Below are positions 1 to 8,156 of a DNA stretch of 35,405 bases, one piece after another; position 1 is the first letter of the stretch, and every line of letters starts with the position of its first letter. The stretch is from the IMG/VR virus record IMGVR_UViG_3300025133_000343, positions 1 through 35,405 of that record; one strand, written 5' to 3'. The notes beneath the pieces were generated by a model. The model had not been told where the DNA came from. It ran no database searches and saw nothing but the letters and a program-made list of their open reading frames with translations. The DNA is from a virus. Both the position numbers and the translations under genes were made by a program.

Positions 1-201
1 GATCTTACATGTTCATACCTAGTAGGCCGAAGAGATGGAGAACCAAAGAGGGAAAGCTACTACTTCAGTCGGTACCTCGGAGAGGTTGACCGGCTTCGCG
101 GCCTATATACCTTCTCTGGCTTTCAGAATCCCGCTTTTGGGGACGGTTTCGGTACTGGTGCGAGTGACGAGGGTCGCAATTACGAAGTCAAAGAAGGGTA
201 G
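1..201 (+). CDS. C-terminal end of an unknown virion protein (truncated by window start)
   Basis: An open frame enters from the left edge and ends at a TAG at 199-201, giving the last 66 residues of a protein ending in YEVKEG. The end is polar and glycine-rich (around FGDGFGTGASDEGR) with no motif I recognise. It stops 2 bases before the GTG of the tail hub candidate, so it belongs to the same late operon. By position it could be a tail adaptor or head-completion protein, but that is only a guess from gene order. Confidence 0.7.
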   Translation, partial: DLTCSYLVGRRDGEPKRESYYFSRYLGEVDRLRGLYTFSGFQNPAFGDGFGTGASDEGRNYEVKEG

Positions 202-203
202 TC

Positions 204-2342
204 GTGTTTAAAGATTACGCTGCAAAGGCTATCACTGCAAAAGTCATGACCGAGACCACCATCTCGGATGGCAAGCAGGCGCACAAGATCATCAACTTCG
301 ACGTTGATGGCCAGGGTTTTCTTAATTTCAATTTCAGGATTATGCCGCTTATACCTGACGAATGGAACGAAGACCTACAACCAACAGCATTCTCAGGAGT
401 AATTGGTTTTGCACAAGGGATGTTTGATGGTGGAGTTCGTCCTGAGTTGCTGTTTCTTACTACTAGTGGTGTGTTTCGCTATGCTCCTTGGCTGCGCAGC
501 ACTGGTGCTTCGGGTAACAACGGCATTGAAGAACAATTCACTCATGTGATCCGTACAACATGGACATCTGCAAGCGTTAAACCACAAGAGTACCAAAGAT
601 TTCCAGCACAGAGCCTCCAATTAGGCGACAGAATATACTTCAACTTTGGAGATGGTGGAACTACTTGGGTATGGAACGGGTGGAAATTGCGTCCGTTCGG
701 TTTCACAACAGCACCGTCTTCCCCTGCCGCATTTGGTCCGGGTGGAGATGCCATCCACGTTGACTCTACTGGCTTTTCTGTGCAAGGAAGAATCGGTACG
801 CTAACTTCAAATCAGCTTTTAAATGAAGCTACTCCGGTTGGTTCTCACGGAGTAAAAGAAGGCGAGTGGAAGTACTCTGTTATATTTGAAAACGAAGATG
901 GTGCGTACTCTCAAAGCTCTCCACTCAGCAACAGCGTTACTCTGGCCGCAGCAACAACATCAAAGACTGCTGACTCTGAGGTCTACCGACGCGCTTTCTG
1001 GATAAAGGATATCCCGGTAGGTCCACTAGGAACTGTCGCTAGAATCCTTATTAGAACGCCCGATCTTCGGAATGCTACCATTGCTAATGGCGACCACAGA
1101 CCACGTTTCCTTCACCGCATACCCAATAACTTCTCTGATGAATGGATTGATAACACTCCGGATGGAGAACTTGGCTCACCTTGGGACGATAGGGACGGTG
1201 CCCCTATTGGAACATACTTAATGCAATCCTTCGCAGGTTCCCTCTTCTTAATGCGAACAAACAGTCATCCGTATAGACTCTGGTGGTCGGAACAGACATC
1301 CTTATTCGGTTCAACACCAGAAAGTTTCATGAGAAACCATTACCTTGATATAGACCCATCAACAGGTGGTATCACAGGAAGTCATGCCGTATTATCTAGC
1401 GGAGGAGATACTGCATCTCCAACACTTCTAGTGTTTAAGGAGGCAGCAACACACTTCATAGCAGGGTCTTACCCTGACTTTAAGACGGGGGCGCTGCATA
1501 AACAGGCTGGACTATCCGGTCCATCTCTCGTTCAGTCTGCTCCAGACGGATCAGTTATTTGGTTTGGAAATGGCTCTTTTTGGGGCTTCCTTCCTGAGAA
1601 GGGACAGGTAGTAGACCTCGGAAAGCCAATTAGAAAGCGCCTTTCTCGCGTTAATATGGCTGTGGCAAAGAGAGGAGTCTCTTGGGTAGACCCAAACGCA
1701 GGAGAACTTGTATTTGCACTACCAATGGACGACTCTACAGTCCCCAATATGCAATTCGTCTGGGATCATAGGTTTACCGGCTGGAGAGTTAAGGAAGATT
1801 TAACGGTAGTGGCAGCTTTGCCCCTTGCGAACTCGGATATCGTACTAATAAGCGGAAACTATACGGCTCCAGGTGGAAAGGCACTTGGTCAGAGTGTTTA
1901 TGCTTACGGCAACTCGTATATAGGTTACCCTGTAACAAGCCCCACAGCCGTATTCCAAAGCGGCTGGACCTCTATGGGAGAGATAGGACCTACAATGCAC
2001 ACACTATCAAACGTAAATGACCTTGTGGTCATTCTTAAAGAGTCCTTTTCTGGGACAGCGACCGTTTCTAGTTACCAAGACTGGGATACTGATAACAGTA
2101 TTGAATCCGGGACTCTAACTACGGCGCATCCAGAGAACGACAACATTCCATATTATGATGCAGCTCAATACGATACCGATGTGTACCGCAGTCTCCGGAC
2201 ATATTCTGACCGCGTGGCTCTTAGCATAGCATCTGCCTCCGTTTTCCAAGTAAAGATCGAGTCTAGCAATCCGATATCCCTGCTGACCTTAGATGTCTAC
2301 GGGCCGATGGTTGCATTCCCCGGCGGGAGGACTCCTCAGTAA
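204..2342 (+). CDS. Tail hub/nozzle-like (beta-propeller type) structural protein candidate
   Basis: This 712-aa protein starts with GTG at 204, directly after the preceding stop. It has many short beta-strand and turn segments rich in G, W, F and D, for example GDRIYFNFGDGGTTWVW near 137-153. A segment with ENEDGAYSQSSPLSN resembles the fibronectin-like insertion of tail tubular/nozzle proteins. Further on, SHPYRLWWSEQ and GNGSFWGFLP resemble propeller blades. Short-tailed phage hub proteins such as T7 gp12 and P22 gp10 share this architecture and sit before the ejection-protein genes, as here. The assignment is from composition and synteny; a fibre-anchoring protein is an alternative. The stop TAA overlaps the next ATG by one base. 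Confidence 0.55.
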   Translation: MFKDYAAKAITAKVMTETTISDGKQAHKIINFDVDGQGFLNFNFRIMPLIPDEWNEDLQPTAFSGVIGFAQGMFDGGVRPELLFLTTSGVFRYAPWLRSTGASGNNGIEEQFTHVIRTTWTSASVKPQEYQRFPAQSLQLGDRIYFNFGDGGTTWVWNGWKLRPFGFTTAPSSPAAFGPGGDAIHVDSTGFSVQGRIGTLTSNQLLNEATPVGSHGVKEGEWKYSVIFENEDGAYSQSSPLSNSVTLAAATTSKTADSEVYRRAFWIKDIPVGPLGTVARILIRTPDLRNATIANGDHRPRFLHRIPNNFSDEWIDNTPDGELGSPWDDRDGAPIGTYLMQSFAGSLFLMRTNSHPYRLWWSEQTSLFGSTPESFMRNHYLDIDPSTGGITGSHAVLSSGGDTASPTLLVFKEAATHFIAGSYPDFKTGALHKQAGLSGPSLVQSAPDGSVIWFGNGSFWGFLPEKGQVVDLGKPIRKRLSRVNMAVAKRGVSWVDPNAGELVFALPMDDSTVPNMQFVWDHRFTGWRVKEDLTVVAALPLANSDIVLISGNYTAPGGKALGQSVYAYGNSYIGYPVTSPTAVFQSGWTSMGEIGPTMHTLSNVNDLVVILKESFSGTATVSSYQDWDTDNSIESGTLTTAHPENDNIPYYDAAQYDTDVYRSLRTYSDRVALSIASASVFQVKIESSNPISLLTLDVYGPMVAFPGGRTPQ

Positions 2343-3136
2343 TGTCTACCTACCTACCGAAAGGACTAAAGTCTGGCGAAGTAATAGATCCCGACGAACT
2401 TGGAGATGAGTTTATTCGAGCATCTAAGGTTGCTTCTAGCACCACTCAATACCAGTGGGCAGGCGCAGCGTTCCAAAATAGCAGCAACTCCAATATTGAC
2501 TTACTAAAGGCTGGCACTGGGGTTATTGCAACTGAAGTAAGTCAGTCGGCTCTTCTTAGAACCGGTGGCTCACCCGGCTGGGGTGGCGATCCCGGACAAG
2601 CCCCAGATCTCACGGTATCATCTGGCTCTTCTGAGCTTTTCCATATTCCTTATAACCGTGGATTTTCAAAGATTACAGGTACACAGGATATGGAAATAAA
2701 TTGGACTACCGAATATCCTGAGATGATTTTAGTCGCTTTTTCTTACCAAGGGATAAGAAAAATCTACACTGCTTTTGATGTCTACAGCACCGGCGCAGAC
2801 TATGTTTACCCTCAGACGCAAGTCAGAATATCTCTTAACGGAGGGACTGTTATTGGTACGGGCGCTCATGACCACAGACACGATGGGAAAATTCGTGGAC
2901 AAGGGATGATGAATAAATCTGTTCGGACTACAACATTGGGAATGACGCTTGTCCCGCCCGGTTCCCACTCTGTCTCTGCTGAAGCGGCACAATCGCAGGC
3001 TTACGGGACCGCCCACGGTGACAAGGTGACGGGATCTGTCACCGCTTTTGATAACCCGCCGGATGAAGGGGTCTGCATAGGCCATCGTAGTCTCATACTT
3101 TTACGGTTCCCTAAGGGAACGCTTATCGGAGGATAG
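2342..3136 (+). CDS. Beta-rich virion protein, possible tail appendage (first of three)
   Basis: A 264-aa protein whose ATG overlaps the previous stop (TAATG), with GGGAGG just upstream. It has no signal peptide or membrane segment. The C-terminal half alternates strands and turns, with LVPPGSHSVSAEA near 203-215 and a hydrophobic last strand HRSLILLRFPKG. I do not recognise a family. It is the first of three consecutive genes coding similar-sized (264, 242, 241 aa) beta-rich proteins between the hub and the ejection-type proteins, where short-tailed phages keep fibre, spike or needle components. A structural role is inferred from position. Confidence 0.6.
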   Translation: MSTYLPKGLKSGEVIDPDELGDEFIRASKVASSTTQYQWAGAAFQNSSNSNIDLLKAGTGVIATEVSQSALLRTGGSPGWGGDPGQAPDLTVSSGSSELFHIPYNRGFSKITGTQDMEINWTTEYPEMILVAFSYQGIRKIYTAFDVYSTGADYVYPQTQVRISLNGGTVIGTGAHDHRHDGKIRGQGMMNKSVRTTTLGMTLVPPGSHSVSAEAAQSQAYGTAHGDKVTGSVTAFDNPPDEGVCIGHRSLILLRFPKGTLIGG

Positions 3137-3865
3137 ATGGCTGTATCAAAACCGACTTCTGGGTCTACGATTACACCAACTAGTGTGACAGATATGTATG
3201 ACTCTGTAAAGGATGTAGTAAACGCTGTGCCTGCCAGTTCTGTTGGAGAATCTGCATTTGGGCCACACACTCTACCCTCTTGTGTTCCAAACCTAGTAGG
3301 GACAACGACATCTGGTGCGGTTAGCTCCGCTCTTACAGTAGCCGATGCCGTCACTATCACAAAGGCTTCTCATAACGTAATGCTGGCAGAGACAGAGGCA
3401 GATGTTGTAACGTCTGACCCGTGGGCCACAATAGTTGAAATAACTAAAAGTGGAGGGTACACCCTCCCGCCATGTAAAGTGCTAGTAATGTTTGACGCGA
3501 CGGTAAGTACTATCGTTAAGGATACAGCCGACACTGTGCATGGACAGGCATGGTTTTCGGTTTACTACACCGTAAACTATGGTGGCTCTGACGTTACCCA
3601 GTGGGAGTTAAGGAATATGGGCCTAATACACACGACCCAAAACATGACATCTTCCACCAGCACATTGGCCGCCAACGTTCTCAATAAACAGGTTTCGGTT
3701 TGGTTTCTTATAGATAAGACTCATCTTGCTTCGGATTGGAAAATCGTAAACATTAAAGCTGTTGGTGCCGTAGGCACAGGTAGCCAGGCTCTTAGCAGGC
3801 GACCAACAAGTGTGACATTTCAAAACGCAAACCTCTCATTTGTTGCTCTCCATAAGGATTCGTAA
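3137..3865 (+). CDS. Beta-rich virion protein, possible tail appendage (second of three)
   Basis: A 242-aa protein whose ATG follows the preceding TAG directly, with GGAGGATAG as ribosome binding site. It is rich in T, S and V with few charges in the first 100 residues, and then has alternating strands such as VHGQAWFSVYYTVNYGG. It ends with a hydrophobic strand, NLSFVALHKDS. No catalytic motif is visible. It shares size, position and C-terminal pattern with its two neighbours, which suggests related appendage subunits. The stop TAA overlaps the next ATG by one base. Confidence 0.6.
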   Translation: MAVSKPTSGSTITPTSVTDMYDSVKDVVNAVPASSVGESAFGPHTLPSCVPNLVGTTTSGAVSSALTVADAVTITKASHNVMLAETEADVVTSDPWATIVEITKSGGYTLPPCKVLVMFDATVSTIVKDTADTVHGQAWFSVYYTVNYGGSDVTQWELRNMGLIHTTQNMTSSTSTLAANVLNKQVSVWFLIDKTHLASDWKIVNIKAVGAVGTGSQALSRRPTSVTFQNANLSFVALHKDS

Positions 3866-4590
3866 TGCCAACTATTCCCAGTCTAGCAATCTTCTCTGGC
3901 AGTGATGTTTCCTTAGACACCATCTATGACTTTGGATTGTTTAATCCAGAGACGACCCCTGACACACTGGAGATATTAAACGGGGGTTTAGATACCGCAA
4001 ACTATGGTCCTGGTGACGGGTCTATTACTCCTCAGATGTGTCAATTTGGCTCCTTTGCGATGGGATATTTTTCTGGATTTACTAGAACAAATAAAATTTT
4101 TGCGCGTCAGTTATCTACGGATCTCTCTGGTAACGAAAAGCAAAAGCATATCCATACAGAACTCTCTGCTTCTATCTACTTGCCGTGGGCACCATCAGCA
4201 CTGATCTTTGGCTACCAAGGCTGGTTTCAGCAAGACGCTACTGTATGGAATATAGACGACGCGAGCAACCTAGACATTGAAGACTGGACGCTACGCCTTC
4301 GTCGCAGAGATTCTAATGGGACAGATGGTGAAGCGTCAGGAACAAGGGCGCATTTACCGTGGGGCAGGGTCAGTATTGATACAGCCATCGAAACGCCATC
4401 GGACTATCCCCCAGGTGTGATGCACCCGTCAGCGTGGCGCTACATCAGTAAGCATAGAACAATTACAACTGCTGCCGCAGGGTTTCATGAGTTTGAGTTA
4501 GAGGTGTTTTCGGGTGTAAAAAACCCTGATAAGGCTATCGCTAAGCTTAAAACTATCATCGGTGGTTTTTTCGTGTTAGCTATACGCTAG
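3865..4590 (+). CDS. Beta-rich virion protein, possible tail appendage (third of three)
   Basis: A 241-aa protein starting in a TAATG overlap. The middle is rich in W, D and R, with LPWAPSALIFGYQGWF and IEDWTLRLRRRD. The C-terminal quarter has AAAGFHEFELEVF, an Ala/Lys helix, then a last strand GGFFVLAIR. The P/A-x-G-x-H turn followed by a terminal hydrophobic strand recalls the 264-aa protein two genes upstream. No family is recognised. A structural role is inferred from operon position. Confidence 0.6.
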   Translation: MPTIPSLAIFSGSDVSLDTIYDFGLFNPETTPDTLEILNGGLDTANYGPGDGSITPQMCQFGSFAMGYFSGFTRTNKIFARQLSTDLSGNEKQKHIHTELSASIYLPWAPSALIFGYQGWFQQDATVWNIDDASNLDIEDWTLRLRRRDSNGTDGEASGTRAHLPWGRVSIDTAIETPSDYPPGVMHPSAWRYISKHRTITTAAAGFHEFELEVFSGVKNPDKAIAKLKTIIGGFFVLAIR

Positions 4591-4599
4591 GAGTTCATT

Positions 4600-5166
4600 A
4601 TGAGTTGGTCTGGAGCAATGTCGGGTGCCATAACAGGGGCACAAATAGGAGCACAAGGCGGCTTTTGGGGAATAGCCGCCGGTGCTGCTCTAGGTGGCGC
4701 TGCTGGCGGTCTATCTACGCTAAAATCTGATGAAGAGAAATCAATTGAGGCTTTCTATAAGCAACTATCTCAAGGTGTTTCCCGACAGGAAGCGGCGCAA
4801 AGGATATCTATTGCAGAAAGCAAGGCCGAGGCCGCAGCAGCAGAGGAACGCGCCACACAAGTTAAGCGTGGAGGTGTGTCTAGTGCCGCTGGCGGGACCA
4901 GCGGTGTCGCTATGACTCAAGCACTACAGGCTGGAGCACTGGCACGACGCGCCCGTTCAGAAGCCTTGGGTAAAGAGCAGAAGAGTCTAGGGGAACAGGA
5001 CATCCAAATGAAGATTGCTGGTATGCAAGGGATGGCTGCTATCGAGCAGCAAAAGAAGCTAGATCAAGAGAAGGCAATGAACCTATTGATCACTTCTGAT
5101 ATCGGCGCAGACACTCTCAAGAAGACTGGTGCAGGACTGAAAAATATCTTCGGGGAGAAAAAATAA
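4600..5166 (+). CDS. Small internal virion/ejection protein candidate with glycine zipper
   Basis: A 188-aa protein with AGGAG upstream. Residues about 5-42 are an almost uninterrupted Gly/Ala stretch with G-x-x-x-G spacing, including GAQIGAQGGFWGIAAGAAL. This looks like a membrane-inserting glycine zipper. The rest is Ala/Glu/Gln/Lys-rich helix, probably coiled coil, with a short Gly/Ser hinge near 93-102. Small ejection proteins such as T7 gp14 and P22 gp7 have this size and membrane-active layout and precede two larger ejected proteins, as seen here. The role, membrane insertion during DNA delivery, is inferred. The stop overlaps the next ATG (TAATG). Confidence 0.55.
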   Translation: MSWSGAMSGAITGAQIGAQGGFWGIAAGAALGGAAGGLSTLKSDEEKSIEAFYKQLSQGVSRQEAAQRISIAESKAEAAAAEERATQVKRGGVSSAAGGTSGVAMTQALQAGALARRARSEALGKEQKSLGEQDIQMKIAGMQGMAAIEQQKKLDQEKAMNLLITSDIGADTLKKTGAGLKNIFGEKK

Positions 5167-7448
5167 TGCCTCAAGATCAACTAGGATTCGGCTCAGGCTT
5201 ATTTGGCAATAAGAAAACTGCTACAAGCCAACCAGGAACTTACCCGTTGGGTGTTGGTGGTGGCATTGCCCAGATGATAGCGTCTCGTCGTGAAGGCGTA
5301 TATGCCTTTATGTCTCCCGCACAGCAAGCTGATTTACGTGCTAAACTAGAGGCTCAACTAGCAGACCTTTCAAAGCAAGAGTACGAATGGCGAAAAGGTC
5401 TCGTTAAAGACAAGACTGTACACGCGGATCAGCTACTTAAACTCTACGAACTCAAGACCGGAATAGGTGCGACCGGAGCAAAGATCCAGTTAGGTAAGCA
5501 AGACATACTTGCTGGCGTTTACGCTGAAATGGGCGTTACAATGTTTGAACATGGAATTACCGAAGCTGATCCTACCCAGATCCCCGGTCTAACTGGCCCA
5601 CAAGGGCTTACCGGCGAAGTGAGTGTGGCTGCTGCTGGTCTAGAATTGACAGAATCAGCTTTTACCGAATTTAATGGTCAGGGATCAATCGCACAGAAAG
5701 CAGCGTACCTTAGTAAGGAAGTTGGGAAACCAATCGAAGCAATCATCAACAAGACAGAGAATTACGGTGCCCGTATGGGGGTTGGCGCTGGCCACGGGAA
5801 GCTGATGACTACAAGAATGGCTCAGTCGGTTGCGGCTGACCAGGCGTATGCCCATCTCGGTACCTTCATGAAGGGAGCAGGGACTTCCGGCGCTGATCAA
5901 AAAGAGATCATGGCTCTTTTTGGCGATATGCACATTGCTCGCGGTGACGCTACCTTTGGTGTAACTAACAGCACCGACGCACTTGCTGACGCTTCGGCTT
6001 TAAAGAAAGAAGTTGGACGGAAAGTAACAACATCTAAGTATATTACAGACTCCCTACAGAAAGGAGTTGGTTTTGACCGAGAGACTGAATTAGCTGACTA
6101 TCTCTTTGGTTACTACAAAAATATGGAAGAGGGGAAAGATCCAACCGATGCGTATCAGGACTTACCGCCGCCACAGTGGTTAGGCGACAAGGAGTCTATG
6201 CTTAGGGCGCAACTTCAGCGAGTAGATCGCAGTGATCCTTATGCAGATCAAGTTATCCGTGTTGCTGGGCTTCAAGGCTTTGACGAGTATAAGGCTGCTC
6301 TAGGAATAAAGGGAAATGGCTACGAGGCGAACCGCAAGGCTGCTATGATTATGGCTAAAGATCCGAAAGCGGCCAGTGCTGCTTTTAAGTTCTTTACTGA
6401 AGGAAAGCGGAGTGGAGTACCTGACGCTAAACTAGACGTAATGTATCGCCAATACCTCGCTCAGGGCGGTGCCCCCGAAGGTGGGTTGTTTGGCAAGAAA
6501 TTCGATTCAGAGAGTGTTCGTCGTGCTTCGTATGCAGGAATGACCGCAGTTGATATTGCAGGAATGGGCCAGACAATCGGCAACTACATTCAAACTGGTG
6601 AGTTTAAATATATCCAAGCCCCAACAGAGGCTAGATATAAAGAGTTTAGGGATCAATGGATAGCAGAAAATGCCCCAGAGGGTGCGTTTGTGGGTGAAGA
6701 CGGGAGCTTTACGTTTGTAAGCGAACTACTCAAGGGCCAGTTCTCTAACGCTGCTGCAAGTTGGATGGAAAAGCAAAAAGTTCTCGACCGGAACCCTGAT
6801 TCTAAAACCTTTGGTGCTCTTGTGCCAGAAGAAATGGGCGCTGCAACCTATGATCTCATGGCAAAAGATGCTGCTTATCTTAAAGAAAAGGCTACCGCAT
6901 TGACTATGGCTAGAGACAATATCGACACTGCTGATAAAACACTTGATTTTGGTGCCCCAGATACCTCAACCGCAAGAAGGGAGGGTGATATTGAACTGGG
7001 TGGTGGCGCTGAACAGGTTGGCACTGAAAAAGAAAAGGCTATGGCCCTCTTTGAGGAGATGGCTAAGATTTATAAGAGTGAAGATGAGCGTCAGTTCCGT
7101 CGTGACATCTACCAAAAAGCATTACGTGAAGATGCTTCCTACGACGAAGCTTTGTCTAAGGCTAAAAAGGCTGTGTTCTCCGAGAAGGTACAGCCCTTCA
7201 CAGAAGAGCAACGCCTGACTATGGAGGCTTTAGAGTCCGGTGACAAGGACAGGTCTGTAATCCAAGAAGTTGGAATGGAGCCTGTAACTGCTGAAAGCAG
7301 TACTCCGGTAAATAAGCCTAAACCTAAGAAAAAGACAGTAGTAGACTCACTAGAGGCTCAAATTATGGGAACTGCGTCTTCAGAAGACGATGAAGACTTA
7401 GAGGCGTTAATTATGGGAACCACCAAACCCAAAACAATTGTTTTATAG
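5166..7448 (+). CDS. Large internal virion/ejection protein candidate (760 aa)
   Basis: A mostly helical 760-aa protein with an N-terminal Gly/Ser-rich segment, a Gln/Glu/Lys helix at about 45-100 and a highly charged C-terminal third. No lysozyme or transglycosylase motif is visible. The extreme C-terminus carries an acidic linker between two copies of one octapeptide, LEAQIMGT (about 729-736) and LEALIMGT (about 745-752). By order (after the glycine-zipper protein, before the giant protein) it matches the middle ejection protein of short-tailed phages, such as T7 gp15 or P22 gp20. It has no recognisable sequence identity, so this rests on synteny. Confidence 0.5.
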   Translation: MPQDQLGFGSGLFGNKKTATSQPGTYPLGVGGGIAQMIASRREGVYAFMSPAQQADLRAKLEAQLADLSKQEYEWRKGLVKDKTVHADQLLKLYELKTGIGATGAKIQLGKQDILAGVYAEMGVTMFEHGITEADPTQIPGLTGPQGLTGEVSVAAAGLELTESAFTEFNGQGSIAQKAAYLSKEVGKPIEAIINKTENYGARMGVGAGHGKLMTTRMAQSVAADQAYAHLGTFMKGAGTSGADQKEIMALFGDMHIARGDATFGVTNSTDALADASALKKEVGRKVTTSKYITDSLQKGVGFDRETELADYLFGYYKNMEEGKDPTDAYQDLPPPQWLGDKESMLRAQLQRVDRSDPYADQVIRVAGLQGFDEYKAALGIKGNGYEANRKAAMIMAKDPKAASAAFKFFTEGKRSGVPDAKLDVMYRQYLAQGGAPEGGLFGKKFDSESVRRASYAGMTAVDIAGMGQTIGNYIQTGEFKYIQAPTEARYKEFRDQWIAENAPEGAFVGEDGSFTFVSELLKGQFSNAAASWMEKQKVLDRNPDSKTFGALVPEEMGAATYDLMAKDAAYLKEKATALTMARDNIDTADKTLDFGAPDTSTARREGDIELGGGAEQVGTEKEKAMALFEEMAKIYKSEDERQFRRDIYQKALREDASYDEALSKAKKAVFSEKVQPFTEEQRLTMEALESGDKDRSVIQEVGMEPVTAESSTPVNKPKPKKKTVVDSLEAQIMGTASSEDDEDLEALIMGTTKPKTIVL

Positions 7449-7457
7449 GAGAACGAA

Positions 7458-8147
7458 ATGGCAAGAGAAATTACGTATAACGGGCACATTTTAGTTCTAG
7501 ATGATGCGACCGGTACTGTCACAATGGCAAATGGAAAGACGATGAGTACTGGTGCCAGCGAGAAGATTTTTGCTGCACACCCTGCACCGGGACCCGAAGA
7601 AAGGCAGCAGACCCTCGCAGAAGGTCTCAGTGCTATGATAGAATCATCTAAAAGACCTGTCATTTCGTTTCAAAAACTATACTCAATGGGCAGCAACAGA
7701 GGTGACGCATGGGACGGGCGACACCCCCTATACAACACTGGCGTTGCAGATATGTCCACAGACCCGGACTTTGCTAAGTACCATGATGAGATTAAGAACG
7801 CGGCCAGTATGCCGGTTGGGTTTGCTCTTTTCGACAAAATAGCATCCGACAAAACAATACCATATCAGAAACAGCAAGCAGCACGTAACGTTTACAACTA
7901 CCTGCTGGCCGATGCTCAGCATACAGTTAATGTTAACGCTAAACATAACTTAAATAAAAATATGGTAGAAGTGGTGCGCCCTTGGTCGCCTCTTGACTGG
8001 AACCGTGAAGGCGAAATGAAAGTAAAATCAGTTTACAAACCAGCCAAAGACACACCGCAATATTCTGGTGGTAAAGCAGAAAAACTGACTCGTGACAAAG
8101 AGCGCCTGGAATCAGCGCAGAAGTTATCCGAATCTTTAAACAGATAA
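7458..8147 (+). CDS. Unknown protein between two ejection-type genes
   Basis: A 229-aa soluble protein with AGGAG about 6 bases before ATG. The N-terminus, ITYNGHILVLDDATGTVTMA, looks like a short beta domain. The middle is helical and the last 30 residues are strongly charged (KAEKLTRDKERLESAQKL), suggesting a coiled-coil tail. I recognise no family. It lies 9 bases after the 760-aa gene and 9 bases before the giant gene, so it is probably co-produced with them as an internal virion component or assembly factor. Confidence 0.55.
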   Translation: MAREITYNGHILVLDDATGTVTMANGKTMSTGASEKIFAAHPAPGPEERQQTLAEGLSAMIESSKRPVISFQKLYSMGSNRGDAWDGRHPLYNTGVADMSTDPDFAKYHDEIKNAASMPVGFALFDKIASDKTIPYQKQQAARNVYNYLLADAQHTVNVNAKHNLNKNMVEVVRPWSPLDWNREGEMKVKSVYKPAKDTPQYSGGKAEKLTRDKERLESAQKLSESLNR

Positions 8148-8156
8148 GAGGAACTA

